The translations under genes and the position numbers were made by a program. From Flavobacteriaceae bacterium (lineage in GTDB: Bacteria; Bacteroidota; Bacteroidia; Flavobacteriales; Flavobacteriaceae): DNA of 7,748 nucleotides. The stretch spans positions 1 to 7,748 of the forward strand of contig CATEMS010000016.1 of NCBI GenBank assembly GCA_949507465.1, written 5' to 3'. The notes under the pieces are model-generated. The model was not told where the DNA came from and searched no databases. It saw only the letters and a list, made by a program, of their open reading frames with translations. This document shows, piece by piece, positions 6,306-7,748 of this stretch. Position 1 is the stretch's first letter; each line of letters starts with the position of its first letter.

Positions 6306-7487
6306 ATGAGAAAGCTATTTTTTATTTGCGGAATCTTCTTTTTTATAAGCGCTTGCAATAGTGTAAAAAGAAATCAAAAACTACTCTCAAACGGGAACTA
6401 CGAGCAAGCGATTGAGTTGGCTATAAAGAAATTGAAAAAAAATCAATCTTCTAAAAAAAGAGATGGACATATTGCAATTATTGAACAAGCATTTCAAAAA
6501 GCGGTAGCCAAAGCCACTAGACGAATCTCTTTTCTAGAAAAACAAGCAAACACCTCTGGGGCAAAAGAGATATATTACACCTACCAAAATTTAGTTTACA
6601 TTCAAGATAAAATAAGACCATTACTTCCGCTGCGAAATAGCACTCAAGGAAAAAATGCTGTCTTTGAATTCAAAGATTACAGCAGTAAAATTATAGCTGC
6701 AAAAAAGGCATATGTTGCTTACTTGTATGATGAAGCTGATTTATACATGCAATACCAAACACTTAAAGATTACAGAACTGCCTATTACATCTATTGCGAG
6801 TTGGAGAATGTTGAGCCAAACTACAAAGACGTGAGGGTTAAAAAAGAGAATGCTCGTTTTTATGGTACAGATTTTATTTTGCTTGATTTAAAAAATGACA
6901 CCAACCAAATCATACCTGCATCTCTCGAGCAAGAATTACTAGCAATAAACTCTTATGGTATTGATGAATTTTGGACACAGTTCCACACCAAGCAAGACAG
7001 GGCTATTGATTATTATTTTGGAATTACACTTAGTTTTATTAACATTGGTATTTCTCCAGAAAGATTAAATGAAGTACAGCAAAGACGTTCCAAACGAATC
7101 AAAGACGGATGGGAATACCAGTATGATCAAAATGGAAATGTAGCTAAAGATAGCTTGGGTAATGACATAAAAAAAGATGTCTATCGTACTGTATCTGCAG
7201 CAGTGATTGTAACCAAGCAAATAAAATCTGTCACAATAGATGCAAATGTCATTTACACAAACTTACAAACAAACTCAGTATCAGACCGTTTTCCTATGGC
7301 TAGCCTGTTTGTGTTTGAAAATATTTTTGCAAGATACACGGGAGATAAAAGAGCGCTAACTAAACAAGATAAGAGGCTTCTTCAAAACAGCTTTATTAAT
7401 TTCCCTTCAAATGAGCAAATGGTGTATGATACGGGTGAGGACTTAAAACTGAAGTTAAAAGATATAATCAAAAATAATCCTCTTTAA
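6306..7487 (+). CDS. Uncharacterised lipoprotein with N-terminal TPR-like helices
   Basis: I do not recognise a named family for this 393-residue protein. It starts with a lipoprotein signal: basic MRK, a hydrophobic stretch, then the lipobox ISAC with the lipidated cysteine at C17. The residues after it (NSVKRNQK) are basic, lacking the acidic surface-export signal known in Bacteroidota, so a periplasm-facing anchor is more likely. Residues 22-75 and about 135-185 are helical with repeat-like patterns (KLLSNGNYEQAIELAIKKL; DYRTAYYIYCELENVEPNY) resembling tetratricopeptide repeats. The second half (about 190-390) looks alpha/beta, with a charged segment at 257-292 that includes YDQNGNVAKDSLGND, and no catalytic motif I can name. 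It lies 49 bases after the DoxX gene and converges on the bacilliredoxin gene with a 39-base gap. A scaffold or envelope-assembly role is inference only. Confidence 0.8.
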   Translation: MRKLFFICGIFFFISACNSVKRNQKLLSNGNYEQAIELAIKKLKKNQSSKKRDGHIAIIEQAFQKAVAKATRRISFLEKQANTSGAKEIYYTYQNLVYIQDKIRPLLPLRNSTQGKNAVFEFKDYSSKIIAAKKAYVAYLYDEADLYMQYQTLKDYRTAYYIYCELENVEPNYKDVRVKKENARFYGTDFILLDLKNDTNQIIPASLEQELLAINSYGIDEFWTQFHTKQDRAIDYYFGITLSFINIGISPERLNEVQQRRSKRIKDGWEYQYDQNGNVAKDSLGNDIKKDVYRTVSAAVIVTKQIKSVTIDANVIYTNLQTNSVSDRFPMASLFVFENIFARYTGDKRALTKQDKRLLQNSFINFPSNEQMVYDTGEDLKLKLKDIIKNNPL

Positions 7488-7526
7488 AAATAGAGTATAC
7501 AACTAAAATTTGACACCTAATTTAAT

Positions 7527-7748
7527 TCAAACAAACTCTTTGATGTTATTTGAGTTTACATCGTTGTGTGAGGCATGGTAAACAGCCTGACCATTTTTTA
7601 CAACTATAACTTGCGGACTTTGATGAAATACCTCAAATACAGATCCAATTTCATTAGATACATCTCTGTAAGTTAACAGATCTAAAAAATACAAACTAAC
7701 ATCAGGCTGGTCTTTAGAAAAACTACTCTCAAATTCTCGCAATACCAT
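7527..7748 (-). CDS. YtxJ/BrxC-like monothiol bacilliredoxin, C-terminal part
   Basis: This reading frame is open to the right edge, so only the last 73 residues are present. The Met at the edge is probably internal, because family members have an active-site segment of the form CxIS immediately before the equivalent of MVLREFE. Visible family features are the YFLDLLTYRDVSNEI stretch at 20-34, the cis-proline loop HQSPQ at 42-46 and the VVKNGQAVYHASHND block at 49-63. These match the bacillithiol-system redox protein YtxJ (BrxC), a thioredoxin-fold protein that removes bacillithiol from mixed disulfides on proteins in the cytoplasm. The active-site cysteine lies outside the window and cannot be checked. 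Its presence suggests the host makes bacillithiol, as some Bacteroidota do. It is convergent with the lipoprotein gene. Confidence 0.85.
   Translation of the reverse strand: MVLREFESSFSKDQPDVSLYFLDLLTYRDVSNEIGSVFEVFHQSPQVIVVKNGQAVYHASHNDVNSNNIKEFV

Overview
The window looks like an ordinary chromosomal segment from a marine- or soil-type member of the Flavobacteriia (Bacteroidota). The supports are low GC, tight packing, A/T-rich leaders without Shine-Dalgarno sequences, a Bacteroidota-style TTG / TAnnTTTG promoter candidate, and a gene set typical of Flavobacteriaceae. That set includes menaquinone genes with a CPBP protease among them, a YtxJ-type bacilliredoxin and an acyl-CoA carboxyltransferase. 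No RNA genes, mobile elements, CRISPR arrays or long repeats were seen.

Layout. (1) 1-241, plus strand: the last 79 codons of a biotin-dependent acyl-CoA carboxylase beta (carboxyltransferase) subunit. (2) 247-5743, minus strand: a five-gene block read right to left, menA, menC, a CPBP intramembrane protease, menE, then a secreted M24 metallopeptidase. (3) 5744-5884: a divergent intergenic region with a plausible menA promoter. (4) 5885-7487, plus strand: a small DoxX-family membrane protein followed by an uncharacterised lipoprotein with TPR-like helices. (5) 7527-7748, minus strand: the C-terminal part of a YtxJ/BrxC-like bacilliredoxin running off the right edge.

The coherent theme is menaquinone biosynthesis. 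MenC makes o-succinylbenzoate, MenE activates it to the CoA thioester, and MenA prenylates the later intermediate 1,4-dihydroxy-2-naphthoate. MenF, MenD, MenH, MenB and the final methyltransferase are not in the window. The CPBP protease begins inside the menC stop codon (ATGA overlap), so it is probably translated together with the pathway enzymes.

I do not see strong evidence for an undescribed system. The points most worth following up are the CPBP protease embedded between menC and menE, the TTG initiation of both menC and menE (with a short overlapping ATG reading frame at menC), the divergent metal-site spacing of the M24 enzyme, and the uncharacterised DoxX/lipoprotein pair. No stretch longer than 300 bases lacks a gene; the largest gap is the 141-base divergent region.
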